Positions 27,743-35,638 of a stretch of DNA of 64,000 bases are shown in pieces; position 1 is the stretch's first letter; the number at the start of each line of letters is the position of its first letter. Source of the DNA: CAWCPR01 sp963797475 (GTDB lineage: Bacteria > Chloroflexota > Anaerolineae > Anaerolineales > UBA4823); assembly GCA_963797475.1 (NCBI GenBank), contig CAWCPR010000001.1:1922001-1986000 (forward strand). The letters are read 5' to 3'. The position numbers and the translations under genes are program-made. A model generated the notes under the pieces. The model was given only the letters and a program-made list of their open reading frames with translations, was not told the DNA's origin and did no database searches.

Positions 27743-28567
27743 TCACGGAGAAATGAGGATGAGCACAACAAAAGCCACCAGGATAATGATATTCACTAAC
27801 GTCAGCAATCCCAGGAAGAACAACTGGCGCCGGGTGAATGGGATGCCTTTGAGAAAAGCGGGCTCGCTTTTATCGATCACGACCCGCTTGGTCGGGCGAG
27901 CTGGCCGCTCTTCAGCCAGCTCCCGAAAAGAAAACGCATCCCGCTCCGGTAATTGCTGGTAGCTGTTCACCAGCGGGATGTCTCCCACGATGGCTTTGAC
28001 GATATTCTGGATATCATCGACATCCAGGATCACACGGCTTTGCACCAGGTTGGCGATGAAGCGGTCCATTGCATCCGAGAGGACGACCCGTACCACCGGG
28101 CGGACGCTGTCGACATGCACGCCTGGATCCGAGAAAAAGAGCACCGGCTCCACTTCCGGGAGGCTGAAACCGTTAGCAGAAAGGTAAGTCCCAATTGCCC
28201 GCGCCATCAACGCTGTGCGCGTCAAGAGATTGGGCCGGGCGACAGTGAACCGCTGCGTGCGATCATCCAGCTCCTCCCAGATTTCTTCCCGGGCGCGGTA
28301 GACGCCTTTCAATGTGCTGGGATAAATTACTTTTACCCCGGGCGGCCCGATGAGGATCAGAGGAATAGGTACATCAGGACCCTCTAATGTGACGTTGCGT
28401 AGCATCACATAACGGTTATCGAGCACTTTGTTCAAAGCGGTCACAATCGCCTCTTGGGCTTCAGCATCTTTTTTCGTCCAAGAGCGTTCTAACGACTTAA
28501 CTGCCCGGGTCAGAACGCCAGTTTTGTTCTCGGCATCCTCTAAAACAGAACGGTCAATTACTCTCAT
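27743..28567 (-). CDS. NERD-like domain membrane protein
   Basis: A 274-residue protein. ATG 28567 follows AAGGAG at seven bases; a longer frame lacks that. The region IPLILIGPPGVKVIYPSTLK and the following VYRAREEIWEEL, PNLLTRTALMARAIGTYLS resemble nuclease-related (NERD) domains, but a clear nuclease motif is not evident. A single C-terminal helix (LFFLGLLTLVNIIILVAFVV) anchors the protein with the domain inside the cell. Function unknown. It has no close functional partner nearby. Confidence 0.6.
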   Translation of the reverse strand: MRVIDRSVLEDAENKTGVLTRAVKSLERSWTKKDAEAQEAIVTALNKVLDNRYVMLRNVTLEGPDVPIPLILIGPPGVKVIYPSTLKGVYRAREEIWEELDDRTQRFTVARPNLLTRTALMARAIGTYLSANGFSLPEVEPVLFFSDPGVHVDSVRPVVRVVLSDAMDRFIANLVQSRVILDVDDIQNIVKAIVGDIPLVNSYQQLPERDAFSFRELAEERPARPTKRVVIDKSEPAFLKGIPFTRRQLFFLGLLTLVNIIILVAFVVLILISP

Positions 28568-28653
28568 GGAGTACTCCTTAATAAATTGGCGGATGGATCT
28601 CAACCAGACACTGGAAAAAGTGTCGGGCGCCCTGCCGCAATCTCTTTATTTTA

Positions 28654-29403
28654 TCAAGACAGGTATGCCCGGATGAGTTTCGCATTTTCCACCAACAACT
28701 GCTTGCGGTACTCTTCTAAAACCTGGCGGGGGATATGGCTGAAGATCTCCCGATCCAGCAGTTCCTCAGAATTAAGCAACCGGTGATATTCTTCCACCGG
28801 AATGCCCTGCCGGCTGGCGAAGACCTCCACCGTCTGAACATCGGAACCGGGTTGTAATTGTTGCGCTAAAAAATCGCGCCATAAACGCAGGGGGTTATCC
28901 TCGACAAAAGGCAGCCATTCATGGGGTTCAGCCTGTCCTACAATTCCGCCGGCCTCTGCAGACAACCCCGCCAGGATCTTCTGATCCAGGTAGGCGCGCA
29001 ACACATTATGCAAATACAGGCGCTCTCTAAATGTTAGCCAGGTGCAGCTCTGCCCAAAGACCGGGGCGAAGACCTGGAGCACCCAATACCAATCCGCTTG
29101 TAGATGACAAAGATAGCCAGCAATAAAAGCAGCCTGAGGCGCAGGCAGCTCTGAAGCAGCCTCCAAGCCTGGGTTACAATCAAGCATCCTGATCCAGGCA
29201 GGCTGGGCCCCCTCCCGGATAGGGAGATTAAAAAAGTGGGTCTCTATACGAGCCTGTCCGGTAATCGTCTGGACATCGGGAGCAGTATTCCCCAGAAGAA
29301 ATGCCGAACGCTGGGCGTGAAGAAAATTTCGCGCCTCGACGGGCAAGCTGCCGTTGCTCAGCAAGTCCTCAGCAATACTTAAATGGTAAAAAGGCGTAGG
29401 CAC
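28654..29403 (-). CDS. Zinc-dependent phospholipase C-like protein
   Basis: A 249-residue all-helical protein of the zinc-dependent phospholipase C / S1-P1 nuclease-like group often found as single-copy hypothetical genes. Likely metal ligands are in MPTPFYHLSIAEDLL, FLLGNTAPDVQ and AAFIAGYLCHLQADWYW (His, Asp, His). No signal peptide is present, unlike secreted phospholipases, so a cytoplasmic substrate is probable. The role is unknown. Confidence 0.65.
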   Translation of the reverse strand: MPTPFYHLSIAEDLLSNGSLPVEARNFLHAQRSAFLLGNTAPDVQTITGQARIETHFFNLPIREGAQPAWIRMLDCNPGLEAASELPAPQAAFIAGYLCHLQADWYWVLQVFAPVFGQSCTWLTFRERLYLHNVLRAYLDQKILAGLSAEAGGIVGQAEPHEWLPFVEDNPLRLWRDFLAQQLQPGSDVQTVEVFASRQGIPVEEYHRLLNSEELLDREIFSHIPRQVLEEYRKQLLVENAKLIRAYLS

Positions 29404-29494
29404 ATTAAAATTATAAACTTCTTGCCCAATCTTGCAAAGTAAAAAGACCTTACAAGTTCGCAGGCAAGAAAAATGTCACCACCGCTCCTGGCTT

Positions 29495-29806
29495 TTACAA
29501 TTCAGGAACGCCGTCCAGGCGATCCTGATCCGACTGAATTTCACCGGTCACCAGGACCTCTTTGCTGTTTTTTTGGATAACCCTCAGGGGGCGAGTGACT
29601 TCGAAGGTGCTGGCTAGCTGGGGAATCCGTTTTCCCACCACATACTTCTTCCCCGATTTGAGATGTTCGATCAACGTCTGGCGGTCGAGCAAGATATAAT
29701 CCGAAAACGTCGGCCCGCGCCGCAGGAATGTTCGCACCCAGTCGACCTGGCCGTCGGGTCTGTAATGAACCGCCTCGACGACCCCATCAAAATTCTGCTT
29801 AGCCAA
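29495..29806 (-). CDS. Conserved hypothetical protein, about 100 residues
   Basis: A 103-residue protein of beta-rich composition (FDGVVEAVHYRPDGQVDWVR, YILLDRQTLIEHLKSGKKYV). I do not recognise a named family. It is a plausible gene because codon use matches its neighbours, no longer overlapping frame exists, and it is flanked by gene ends. No membrane segment or signal is seen. It lies between the phospholipase-like gene and tRNA-Pro. Confidence 0.55.
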   Translation of the reverse strand: MAKQNFDGVVEAVHYRPDGQVDWVRTFLRRGPTFSDYILLDRQTLIEHLKSGKKYVVGKRIPQLASTFEVTRPLRVIQKNSKEVLVTGEIQSDQDRLDGVPEL

Positions 29807-29941
29807 TCTCAGCCTCCGAGCAATAAAAAGATTCTCTGGGAATTTCCGTAGTGGTATCCCTCCTTACAGAATTCTCGGAAGAGCCAATGAATATGGCGGG
29901 ATGCGTGAACCCACGAGTGAAATTCACGCATCCGAATAGTG

Positions 29942-30015
29942 TCGGGGCGGGCGGACTCGAACCGCCGGCCCCCGCGTCCCAAACGCGGTGCGCTACCGGA
30001 CTGCGCTACGCCCCG
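29942..30015 (-). tRNA. tRNA-Pro (anticodon UGG)
   Basis: A 74-nt cloverleaf on the minus strand. The acceptor CGGGGCG pairs fully with CGCCCCG. The D-stem is GCGC/GCGC. The anticodon stem CCGCG/CGCGG encloses TTTGGGA, giving anticodon TGG, and the T-stem GGCGG/CCGCC encloses TTCGAGT. The discriminator is A and CCA is not encoded, so it is added after transcription. A starting C1-G72 pair is typical of bacterial tRNA-Pro. Confidence 0.96.
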
Positions 30016-30025
30016 AAGCCAATTG

Positions 30026-30055
30026 AGTATAATGCGAACATAAGAGAACCGTCAA
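30026..30055 (-). promoter_or_regulatory. Promoter of tRNA-Pro
   Basis: On the minus strand TTGACG (30055-30050), an 18-base spacer and TATACT (30031-30026) precede the tRNA by 10 bases. A TATAAT on the plus strand at 30028-30033 overlaps it and may serve the divergent methyltransferase gene. Confidence 0.7.
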
Positions 30056-30084
30056 GGAAATCGCCGGAAATCGCCAGGAAATCG
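30056..30084 (+). repeat. Short tandem repeat GGAAATCGCC
   Basis: GGAAATCGCC occurs at 30056-30065 and 30066-30075, with a third partial copy GGAAATCG at 30077-30084, ending two bases before the methyltransferase start. The last copy supplies the AGGA ribosome site. Confidence 0.6.
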
Positions 30085-30085
30085 A

Positions 30086-30853
30086 ATGACAGGCAATCGA
30101 ACGAGAAATTCGCCACAATTCCCACAGCTCTATCGCGCTCATCACGGCGCTCACCTTGAGGATTTGCCTTTTTGGCTGGCTTTGGCCGCCAGGCAGGGCA
30201 GCCCAATCCTGGAGCTTGGCTGTGGGACGGGCCGGGTACTGCTTCCTTTGGCGCGCGGCGGAAACCAGGTGTATGGCCTGGATTACGACGCCGGCATGCT
30301 CGCCGAGTTGAAACGCCAGCTCCCAGGCGAGCTGCATTCTCTGGCGACTATCTGGCAGGCAGATTTGGCTGCATTTCATCTGGCTAGGCGATTCTCCCTG
30401 GTCATCCTGCCGTGCAATACCTTCAGCGCGCTTTCGATAGACGTCTGCCGGCGCATGTTGGCGAACACGTTTGCCCACCTGCTTCCGGGCGGTCTTTTTG
30501 CAGCCAGCTTGCCAAACCCTGACTTGCTCGCCCGCCTGCCTGCTCAGCCGGACCCCGAAGTTGAAGAAATCTTTGCCCACCCTCTTGACGGCGAGCCCGT
30601 CCAGGTGAGCAGCAAGTGGCAGCGGAAGAGGGGACTTTTCGAGCTCGACTGGCTGTATGACCACCTGCTCCCGGATGGGCGCGTTGAGCGGACCCGTATC
30701 ACAGTCCGCCATCGCCTGGATCCGCCGGGCAGCTATCGCAACCTGATTGAAGAATCCGGATTAACGCTGGAGGGCCAGTATGGCGATTTTGATTTTTCGC
30801 CCTATAAGCCTGGCTCGCCAAACCTGATCCTGATCGCTGCCCGGTCGGGATAA
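30086..30853 (+). CDS. Class I SAM-dependent methyltransferase
   Basis: A 255-residue enzyme. The SAM-binding motif I is SPILELGCGTGRVLLPLARG near residue 40, followed by the acidic motif YGLDYDAGML and the post-motif FSLVILPCNTFSAL. The C-terminal part (KRGLFELDWLYDHLLPDGRV) resembles small-molecule methyltransferases of the YdfB/TehB-like group. The substrate is not apparent. It is divergent from tRNA-Pro. Confidence 0.85.
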   Translation: MTGNRTRNSPQFPQLYRAHHGAHLEDLPFWLALAARQGSPILELGCGTGRVLLPLARGGNQVYGLDYDAGMLAELKRQLPGELHSLATIWQADLAAFHLARRFSLVILPCNTFSALSIDVCRRMLANTFAHLLPGGLFAASLPNPDLLARLPAQPDPEVEEIFAHPLDGEPVQVSSKWQRKRGLFELDWLYDHLLPDGRVERTRITVRHRLDPPGSYRNLIEESGLTLEGQYGDFDFSPYKPGSPNLILIAARSG

Positions 30854-31170
30854 ATGGTGTAGGCCTTCCCTGCTTTTATTTCTGATGTTTTTTCTTGAAG
30901 TTATCCCCCAAATATTGCTGTCTCAGTATATACTTACAGAAAACGAATTTTTGGCCCGTCCACTGTATTTAGTTTCGTCGGGGTATTTCGTTAGCCGTAT
31001 GTTGCCCATACCTGATCAATTCATTTGGTTGATCCCAGCCCCGGTCCTCCAACTATAAATGTTGGGGACTAAACGCGCCAAAATGCTGCATGTTTACGAA
31101 TTCAAAGCCTGGCTTATTTCCCAAAATAACAGCCAGGCTATTAGGAAAGTTCGAAATGACGGAGGATAGA
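30854..31170. other. Intergenic region upstream of the HhH membrane protein gene
   Basis: No credible gene in 317 bases. A hairpin lies at 31044-31069 (GTCC, bulged T, CCAAC pairing with GTTGGGGAC around TATAAAT). The GGAGG ribosome site of the next gene is at 31160-31164. The plus-strand open frame from 31090 merely extends that gene upstream and lacks a ribosome site. Confidence 0.4.
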
Positions 31171-32394
31171 ATGAACGACCAAAAACCCCTAGTAGACCTT
31201 AACACTGCCAGCATAGATGAGCTTACGACTCTGCCTGGAATTGGGCCGGCGCTGGCCGAGCGGATCATGGCGGCGCGACCGTTCGCCTCTCCCGGCGAAC
31301 TCCAAAAGGTGAGCGGCATTGGCTCCTCAGTAATCGAAAACCTTGCTTCGTACATCACCGTCTATGCGGAGCAACCAGAGCCTGTTGTGCTCGACCCGGT
31401 TCAACAGGCTTCTGAGCAGACGGCTGAAGCCGCAGGCGACGCTCGAGAAATGCCCGATCAAGCACAGGCCATCGAAATTCCGGAAGCCGAAAATGTCCAG
31501 ACGGCCTTCATTTCTGAAAATAATGGCAAAGAGGCCATGGAAATCCTCGCAGCAGAACCGGCTGAACCCGAAATGAAGCTCGAGACGGCTGCGCCCCCTC
31601 CCGAGGAACCAGGCGACATCCCAGGAGAGGAAATCGAGGAGACAGAAACGCCTCTGGAAGAGGCGCCGATTGAAGAGCCCTACATCCCGGCCGCAGTTGC
31701 TGTCTATCCCTCGGGGGAAGAATGGCCCCAATCTGTGCAACCAGAGCTTGCGGCTGAGGAAACGAGCGCTTCGCAGGAATTCGATAAGACCCCTGAGACT
31801 CCGCCAGGGCCCAGGATCGAGGCTGAGGCGGCCCAAGCTGAACCGGCCACACAGTCCACCAGTGCACAATCTGTTTCCGCCGGGCAGGATGCCGCCCGGC
31901 AAACTGCCGCCCGGCAAAACGCCGCTCGGCAAAACACCGCCTCGCGCACCGATGTTTTTTGGATCGCAATCGGCAGCGGTGTGATCGCATTCATCCTGGC
32001 TGTAGCGCTTAGCCTGGGCTTGCTGGTTGCGATCAACGGGGGGCTTCAATTTGTTAACCCAGCTCAATTCGTTGTGCTAAACAACCAGGTCAACGGCCTG
32101 AACGCTCAAGCCAATACCCTGCAGCAAGATGTGGACGGGCTGCGCACGCGCCTGGATAACCTGGAAGCGCTGAGCGGCCGGGTCAACACACTGGAACAAG
32201 ACACACAACAACTGCGCGGCGACGTGGATTCAGCCGCCTCGCAACTGAACACAGTCGACCAACAGGTACAAGATCTTTCCGGCCAGGTGACCGGCCTCAC
32301 AAGTGACGTCAAAGATCTGCAGACCCAAACAGGCCGCTTCCAAAGTTTCCTGGACGGACTGCGCGAATTATTGACCAATTTAGTCCAACCCTAA
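31171..32394 (+). CDS. Helix-hairpin-helix membrane protein with extracytoplasmic coiled coil
   Basis: A 407-residue protein. ATG 31171 follows GGAGG at six bases. Residues about 8-65 are a ComEA-type helix-hairpin-helix pair (VDLNTASIDELTTLPGIGPA, LQKVSGIGSSVIENL). Then come about 170 acidic, Pro-rich disordered residues and an AARQ-rich repeat. One helix (about 264-290) is followed by a coiled coil (about 300-395) with regular Leu/Val heptads. With no signal peptide, the HhH should be cytoplasmic and the coil outside, the reverse of ComEA. It may tether DNA or nucleoprotein to the membrane; this is inference. Confidence 0.72.
   Translation: MNDQKPLVDLNTASIDELTTLPGIGPALAERIMAARPFASPGELQKVSGIGSSVIENLASYITVYAEQPEPVVLDPVQQASEQTAEAAGDAREMPDQAQAIEIPEAENVQTAFISENNGKEAMEILAAEPAEPEMKLETAAPPPEEPGDIPGEEIEETETPLEEAPIEEPYIPAAVAVYPSGEEWPQSVQPELAAEETSASQEFDKTPETPPGPRIEAEAAQAEPATQSTSAQSVSAGQDAARQTAARQNAARQNTASRTDVFWIAIGSGVIAFILAVALSLGLLVAINGGLQFVNPAQFVVLNNQVNGLNAQANTLQQDVDGLRTRLDNLEALSGRVNTLEQDTQQLRGDVDSAASQLNTVDQQVQDLSGQVTGLTSDVKDLQTQTGRFQSFLDGLRELLTNLVQP
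31876..31950 (+). repeat. 15-bp tandem repeat inside the HhH protein gene
   Basis: Five consecutive 15-base units run from 31876. The clearest are GCCGCCCGGCAAACT (31891), GCCGCCCGGCAAAAC (31906) and GCCGCTCGGCAAAAC (31921). They encode the five-residue repeat AARQ(T/N/D) just before the membrane helix. Copy number could vary by slippage. Confidence 0.7.
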
Positions 32395-32456
32395 AGCACG
32401 AGCTTGCCGCCTGCACCATCAAATTTCGGCTGAGCAGGCATTGAAAGGAGGTTCTT

Positions 32457-33473
32457 ATGACCCAGGAGAACAACCAACCCCCAAATCCGTCATTTGGAGA
32501 TCGGATGGCAATCGCCTTCGTAGCCTTCGTGCGGGCCTTTGTCCGCTTGTTGGTGATCGTCGTGGTGGCGGTGCTTCTTGGAGCAGGGATTTTTTATGGA
32601 TTGCCCGCCTTGTATAACACCTACATAGAACCACTACAATCTTCAATCATCCGCTTGCAAGACGCACAATCCCTTCAAGATCAGAACAGCCAACAGGTAA
32701 ACCAGCGGCTGGAAGATCTTCAGAAACGCCTGGTTATGTTGGAGGCCCAAAGCGACACGGTCAAACAGGATATTGGAGAACTTAATTCTCGTCTGGATGA
32801 CCAGGAAAGTGCAAGCCAGGAGCTGGCGAGCACGCTGGAAGCCGCCCAAACCGCAGCCGACAGGCGCTTCAACGCAGCAAGCACAAGCCTGGATCAATTG
32901 GACAAGAAGCTGGCCGATCTCAGCGCAGAATTGGAGCGCACCAACCAGGATATTCAGGATCTGGCGGATCAATTCAACGCGACCAATACTCCTGTGGCTT
33001 CGCTGGCTCGCGAACTGCAGCTTGTTAAGGCCATGGAGATTCTGACCCGCAGTCGCATCTCCCTGATCTCGAACAATGTTGGATTGGCCAGTGAGGATAT
33101 CCAAACGGGGCGCGATATGCTCGCATCGCTTCTGTCCCAGGTCCCCAGCGACCAGGTGGAATCACTGACGGCGATTGTGAACCGGCTAGACCTGTCCCTG
33201 GGCAACCTGCCGGATAGTCCTGTATTAGCCGCGGATGATTTGGAGATCGCCTGGCAGCTCCTGCAGCGTGGGCTCTCCTACCAACCTCCGGAAGCAACCG
33301 TCTCTACACTGGAGACCACAGCGCTCGCTCCGGCTGCTGCCGGAGACGAAAGCGGCACGCCTGTTGCAACTGAATCCGTAACCTCGGAAGCCGGCACAAC
33401 GCCTAAGCCAACAGGAACCTCTACGCCAACTCCTACTGAGACTGCGACCCCCACGCTAACGCCGACCCCTTGA
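32457..33473 (+). CDS. Membrane-anchored coiled-coil protein (second of trio)
   Basis: A 338-residue protein. AAAGGAGG precedes ATG 32457. A cytoplasmic start of about 25 residues is followed by one helix (FVRLLVIVVVAVLLGAGIFY). A long coiled coil comes next (QSIIRLQDAQSLQDQNSQQV to about residue 185), then a helical region and a Pro/Thr tail (GTSTPTPTETATPTLTP). The layout repeats its neighbour's without the HhH domain. Unknown function; probably an envelope or scaffold complex with the flanking genes. Confidence 0.7.
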   Translation: MTQENNQPPNPSFGDRMAIAFVAFVRAFVRLLVIVVVAVLLGAGIFYGLPALYNTYIEPLQSSIIRLQDAQSLQDQNSQQVNQRLEDLQKRLVMLEAQSDTVKQDIGELNSRLDDQESASQELASTLEAAQTAADRRFNAASTSLDQLDKKLADLSAELERTNQDIQDLADQFNATNTPVASLARELQLVKAMEILTRSRISLISNNVGLASEDIQTGRDMLASLLSQVPSDQVESLTAIVNRLDLSLGNLPDSPVLAADDLEIAWQLLQRGLSYQPPEATVSTLETTALAPAAAGDESGTPVATESVTSEAGTTPKPTGTSTPTPTETATPTLTPTP

Positions 33474-33523
33474 AGGGGTCCCTTCCAGGGCATACTGAAA
33501 TGGAAACTTGAGGAGACATCCAA

Positions 33524-34225
33524 ATGGATCAAGATATCAATTCTAGCGTTGAACCTGAGACTGCACAACCGCCTGTGGAAGCACAGCCTTCAGCCAGTGT
33601 GGACAAGGAAAAAAAGCCGGAAACCAGACCAGAAAAGGGGGCTGCGCCTCCGACGAAGAAAGAGCAAAAACCAAAGCCAGGCTTCTGGGCGCAGGCCTTG
33701 CGCTGGACTCTAGGCTTGCTGGTTGTTTTTGGCCTTGGCGTAATTTTTTCCATTTTTGTATTTCTGTTCCCGGCCCGCCAGAGAACCGGTGACATTGAAG
33801 CCAACCTGCAAACTGCCCACCAGGAAGCCACACAGGCAGCCGAACAAATTCAATCCTTGCAGGGCCAGGTTAACCAGCTCTCGTCGCAGGATACCAATAC
33901 TCAGGACCTTCAGAGCCAGTTGGAAAGCGCCCAGTTGCACCTGGCTATTTTGAGGGCGCGCAGCGACGTCGCAACAGCGCAGTTGGCATTAGAAAAGCAA
34001 GATACGAGCAAAGCCCACATCTCCCTGAGCCAGACGCCAGATACCCTGGATAATGTCGCCAACATGCTGCCCCAGAATCAACAGAAAATCATTACTGACA
34101 TGCAAGATCGCCTGAAACTAGCCGACAGCGAGATCGACAATAACGCTTATGCGGCCCAATCCGATCTGGATGTCCTGGCGACCAGCCTGGTAGAGCTGGA
34201 GAACACGCTCTTTAGAGGCCCTTAG
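33524..34225 (+). CDS. Membrane-anchored coiled-coil protein (third of trio)
   Basis: A 233-residue protein. GGAG lies eight bases before ATG 33524. A charged Lys/Pro-rich cytoplasmic start of about 60 residues is followed by one helix (WTLGLLVVFGLGVIFSIFVF) and a coiled coil (about 85-145: NLQTAHQEATQAAEQIQSLQ). The remainder is helical (LALEKQDTSKAHISLSQTPD). It has the same topology as the two genes before it, from which it may derive by duplication. No enzymatic motif is visible. Confidence 0.7.
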   Translation: MDQDINSSVEPETAQPPVEAQPSASVDKEKKPETRPEKGAAPPTKKEQKPKPGFWAQALRWTLGLLVVFGLGVIFSIFVFLFPARQRTGDIEANLQTAHQEATQAAEQIQSLQGQVNQLSSQDTNTQDLQSQLESAQLHLAILRARSDVATAQLALEKQDTSKAHISLSQTPDTLDNVANMLPQNQQKIITDMQDRLKLADSEIDNNAYAAQSDLDVLATSLVELENTLFRGP

Positions 34226-34281
34226 GCTGGGTTAAGCCGCCCAGTCAATCCATCGCAGGCACGAAATAGTTTCAGAACGAA

Positions 34282-34311
34282 ATTGCGACCGCCGGAACTG
34301 GCGGTCGCAAT
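34282..34311. terminator. Hairpin terminator between convergent genes
   Basis: Perfect 12-bp stem ATTGCGACCGCC / GGCGGTCGCAAT with a 6-base loop, followed on the plus strand by a T-rich run. It separates the coiled-coil trio from the converging VLRF1-like gene. Confidence 0.7.
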
Positions 34312-34398
34312 ATTCTTATGCAGATTTTTTGGCAGCTTGTTGCCAGGCTTCAGTCCAAATTCTGGCTGGATCGAACTCCTTGCCCGAACGCTTTCAAT

Positions 34399-35499
34399 TC
34401 AATAGCGCAGCAAAGCGCCGATCTGGTCGAAATCTTCAAATTCCGGATCATCATGAAGCACTTCGACCTCGCCTCCCGTCTGCAACACCTGGCGAACAGC
34501 CATTTCGACCGTGTCGGGGATTTTTTCACACTCACCTCCGCAAAACGGGCAAGTCTCCATGAAACGGCTGGACAGGTAGCCACAACTCTGGCAGCGCGAG
34601 CCTGCGGCTCGAAATCCATCTCGGATGATCAGCGTTTGCACCCGTCCCTCGCGTAAGGCAGTTAATGTATCCTCCAGGCCGACGACGCCGCCCCGGCCCT
34701 TGGCCGCGCTGGTTATTACTATTTTGACAATGTTTACTTCCCGGCGATGTTCTGCTTGCTTACCAATTTCCATGGCGCGCTCCAGCACTTCGTTTTGGCT
34801 GGCAACCATACCGATCGAAAAAGTGCCTACGACCAGGCTCTGCCAGGCTTTCGGAAGCTGGCTGCGGAACAAAGCGATATTATCATCGGTCCCTCCAATC
34901 AGGACCCGGCGGACGTTATTTTCCGAGAAAAAACGGGTGGCTGTCTCGACCACATCTTTTACATTTCTTTCGGCTACGGCTTCTACGTAATTGGTCTGCC
35001 CGGCGACGCCGCCACGCCGGCCGGTTGCTTGCGAACCGCCGCCGCGCTTCGTATGCCGCACAGTTTCGCCCAGCACACCTTCCTGCTCACGGAGCTCTCC
35101 CAGGTGGAAATAAAACAACCGTGCACCTTGCTTATCTACCAGTACAACGCCGTAGCCTCCATAGGAATCCAATAAATCGGCCAGAGGCTTGACATATGGC
35201 CGGTCGCTGTAACGAACACGGCTGCGTAAAGGTACTGCGAGTGAGTAGGCTCGGAAAAAATCTTCTGGCACACAAGAGAAGATAGCTACACTGCGCCCTG
35301 ACCAATCGTGCTCATGATCAAAGTAACGTAGCACGACAGAAACATCGTCTGGTAGATCTACTTCTTTGAGCATGCTTCGCAAACGAAGTTTGTGGGCATC
35401 GGCGGAGCCTTCAACTGGCTCGGTGTTCAAATAAACACTGAGCACAGGAGATTTCGCCTGGTAACTCAACAATTCCCGTAGATCACGATCAGTTAACAT
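34399..35499 (-). CDS. VLRF1/eRF1-like protein with zinc ribbon
   Basis: A 366-residue protein of the archaeal/eukaryotic release-factor-like group found in bacteria (baeRF/VLRF1, Vms1-related). It begins LRELLSYQAKSPVLSVYLNT. A Gly-rich loop, RHTKRGGGSQATGRRGG, places Gln157 where eRF1 has GGQ and VLRF1 has GxxQ. Then comes an L7Ae-like middle domain (NVRRVLIGGTDDNIALFRSQ) and a C-terminal zinc ribbon with Cys303, Cys306, Cys317 and Cys320 (CQSCGY, CPFCGG). VLRF1 proteins release peptides from stalled 60S or 50S subunits; a ribosome-rescue role is therefore likely. AGGAGG-like sequence precedes the ATG. Confidence 0.83.
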   Translation of the reverse strand: MLTDRDLRELLSYQAKSPVLSVYLNTEPVEGSADAHKLRLRSMLKEVDLPDDVSVVLRYFDHEHDWSGRSVAIFSCVPEDFFRAYSLAVPLRSRVRYSDRPYVKPLADLLDSYGGYGVVLVDKQGARLFYFHLGELREQEGVLGETVRHTKRGGGSQATGRRGGVAGQTNYVEAVAERNVKDVVETATRFFSENNVRRVLIGGTDDNIALFRSQLPKAWQSLVVGTFSIGMVASQNEVLERAMEIGKQAEHRREVNIVKIVITSAAKGRGGVVGLEDTLTALREGRVQTLIIRDGFRAAGSRCQSCGYLSSRFMETCPFCGGECEKIPDTVEMAVRQVLQTGGEVEVLHDDPEFEDFDQIGALLRY

Positions 35500-35638
35500 A
35501 GGAACCTCCTATTCTAAATGGCCAAACTAGGCTTCGATTGGTCAGTAAGCGAATTTCAAATGTGCCGTATCTGGCAGTTCTTTTCCTCCATTTTGAAGTT
35601 GATCATTCCCGCAGTTTGCCGTCGCAGCGAAGTAGATG

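Noticed and set aside
31876..31950. Tandem repeat as a CRISPR array
   Set aside because: Units are 15 bases, adjoining without spacers, and in frame with a coding gene.
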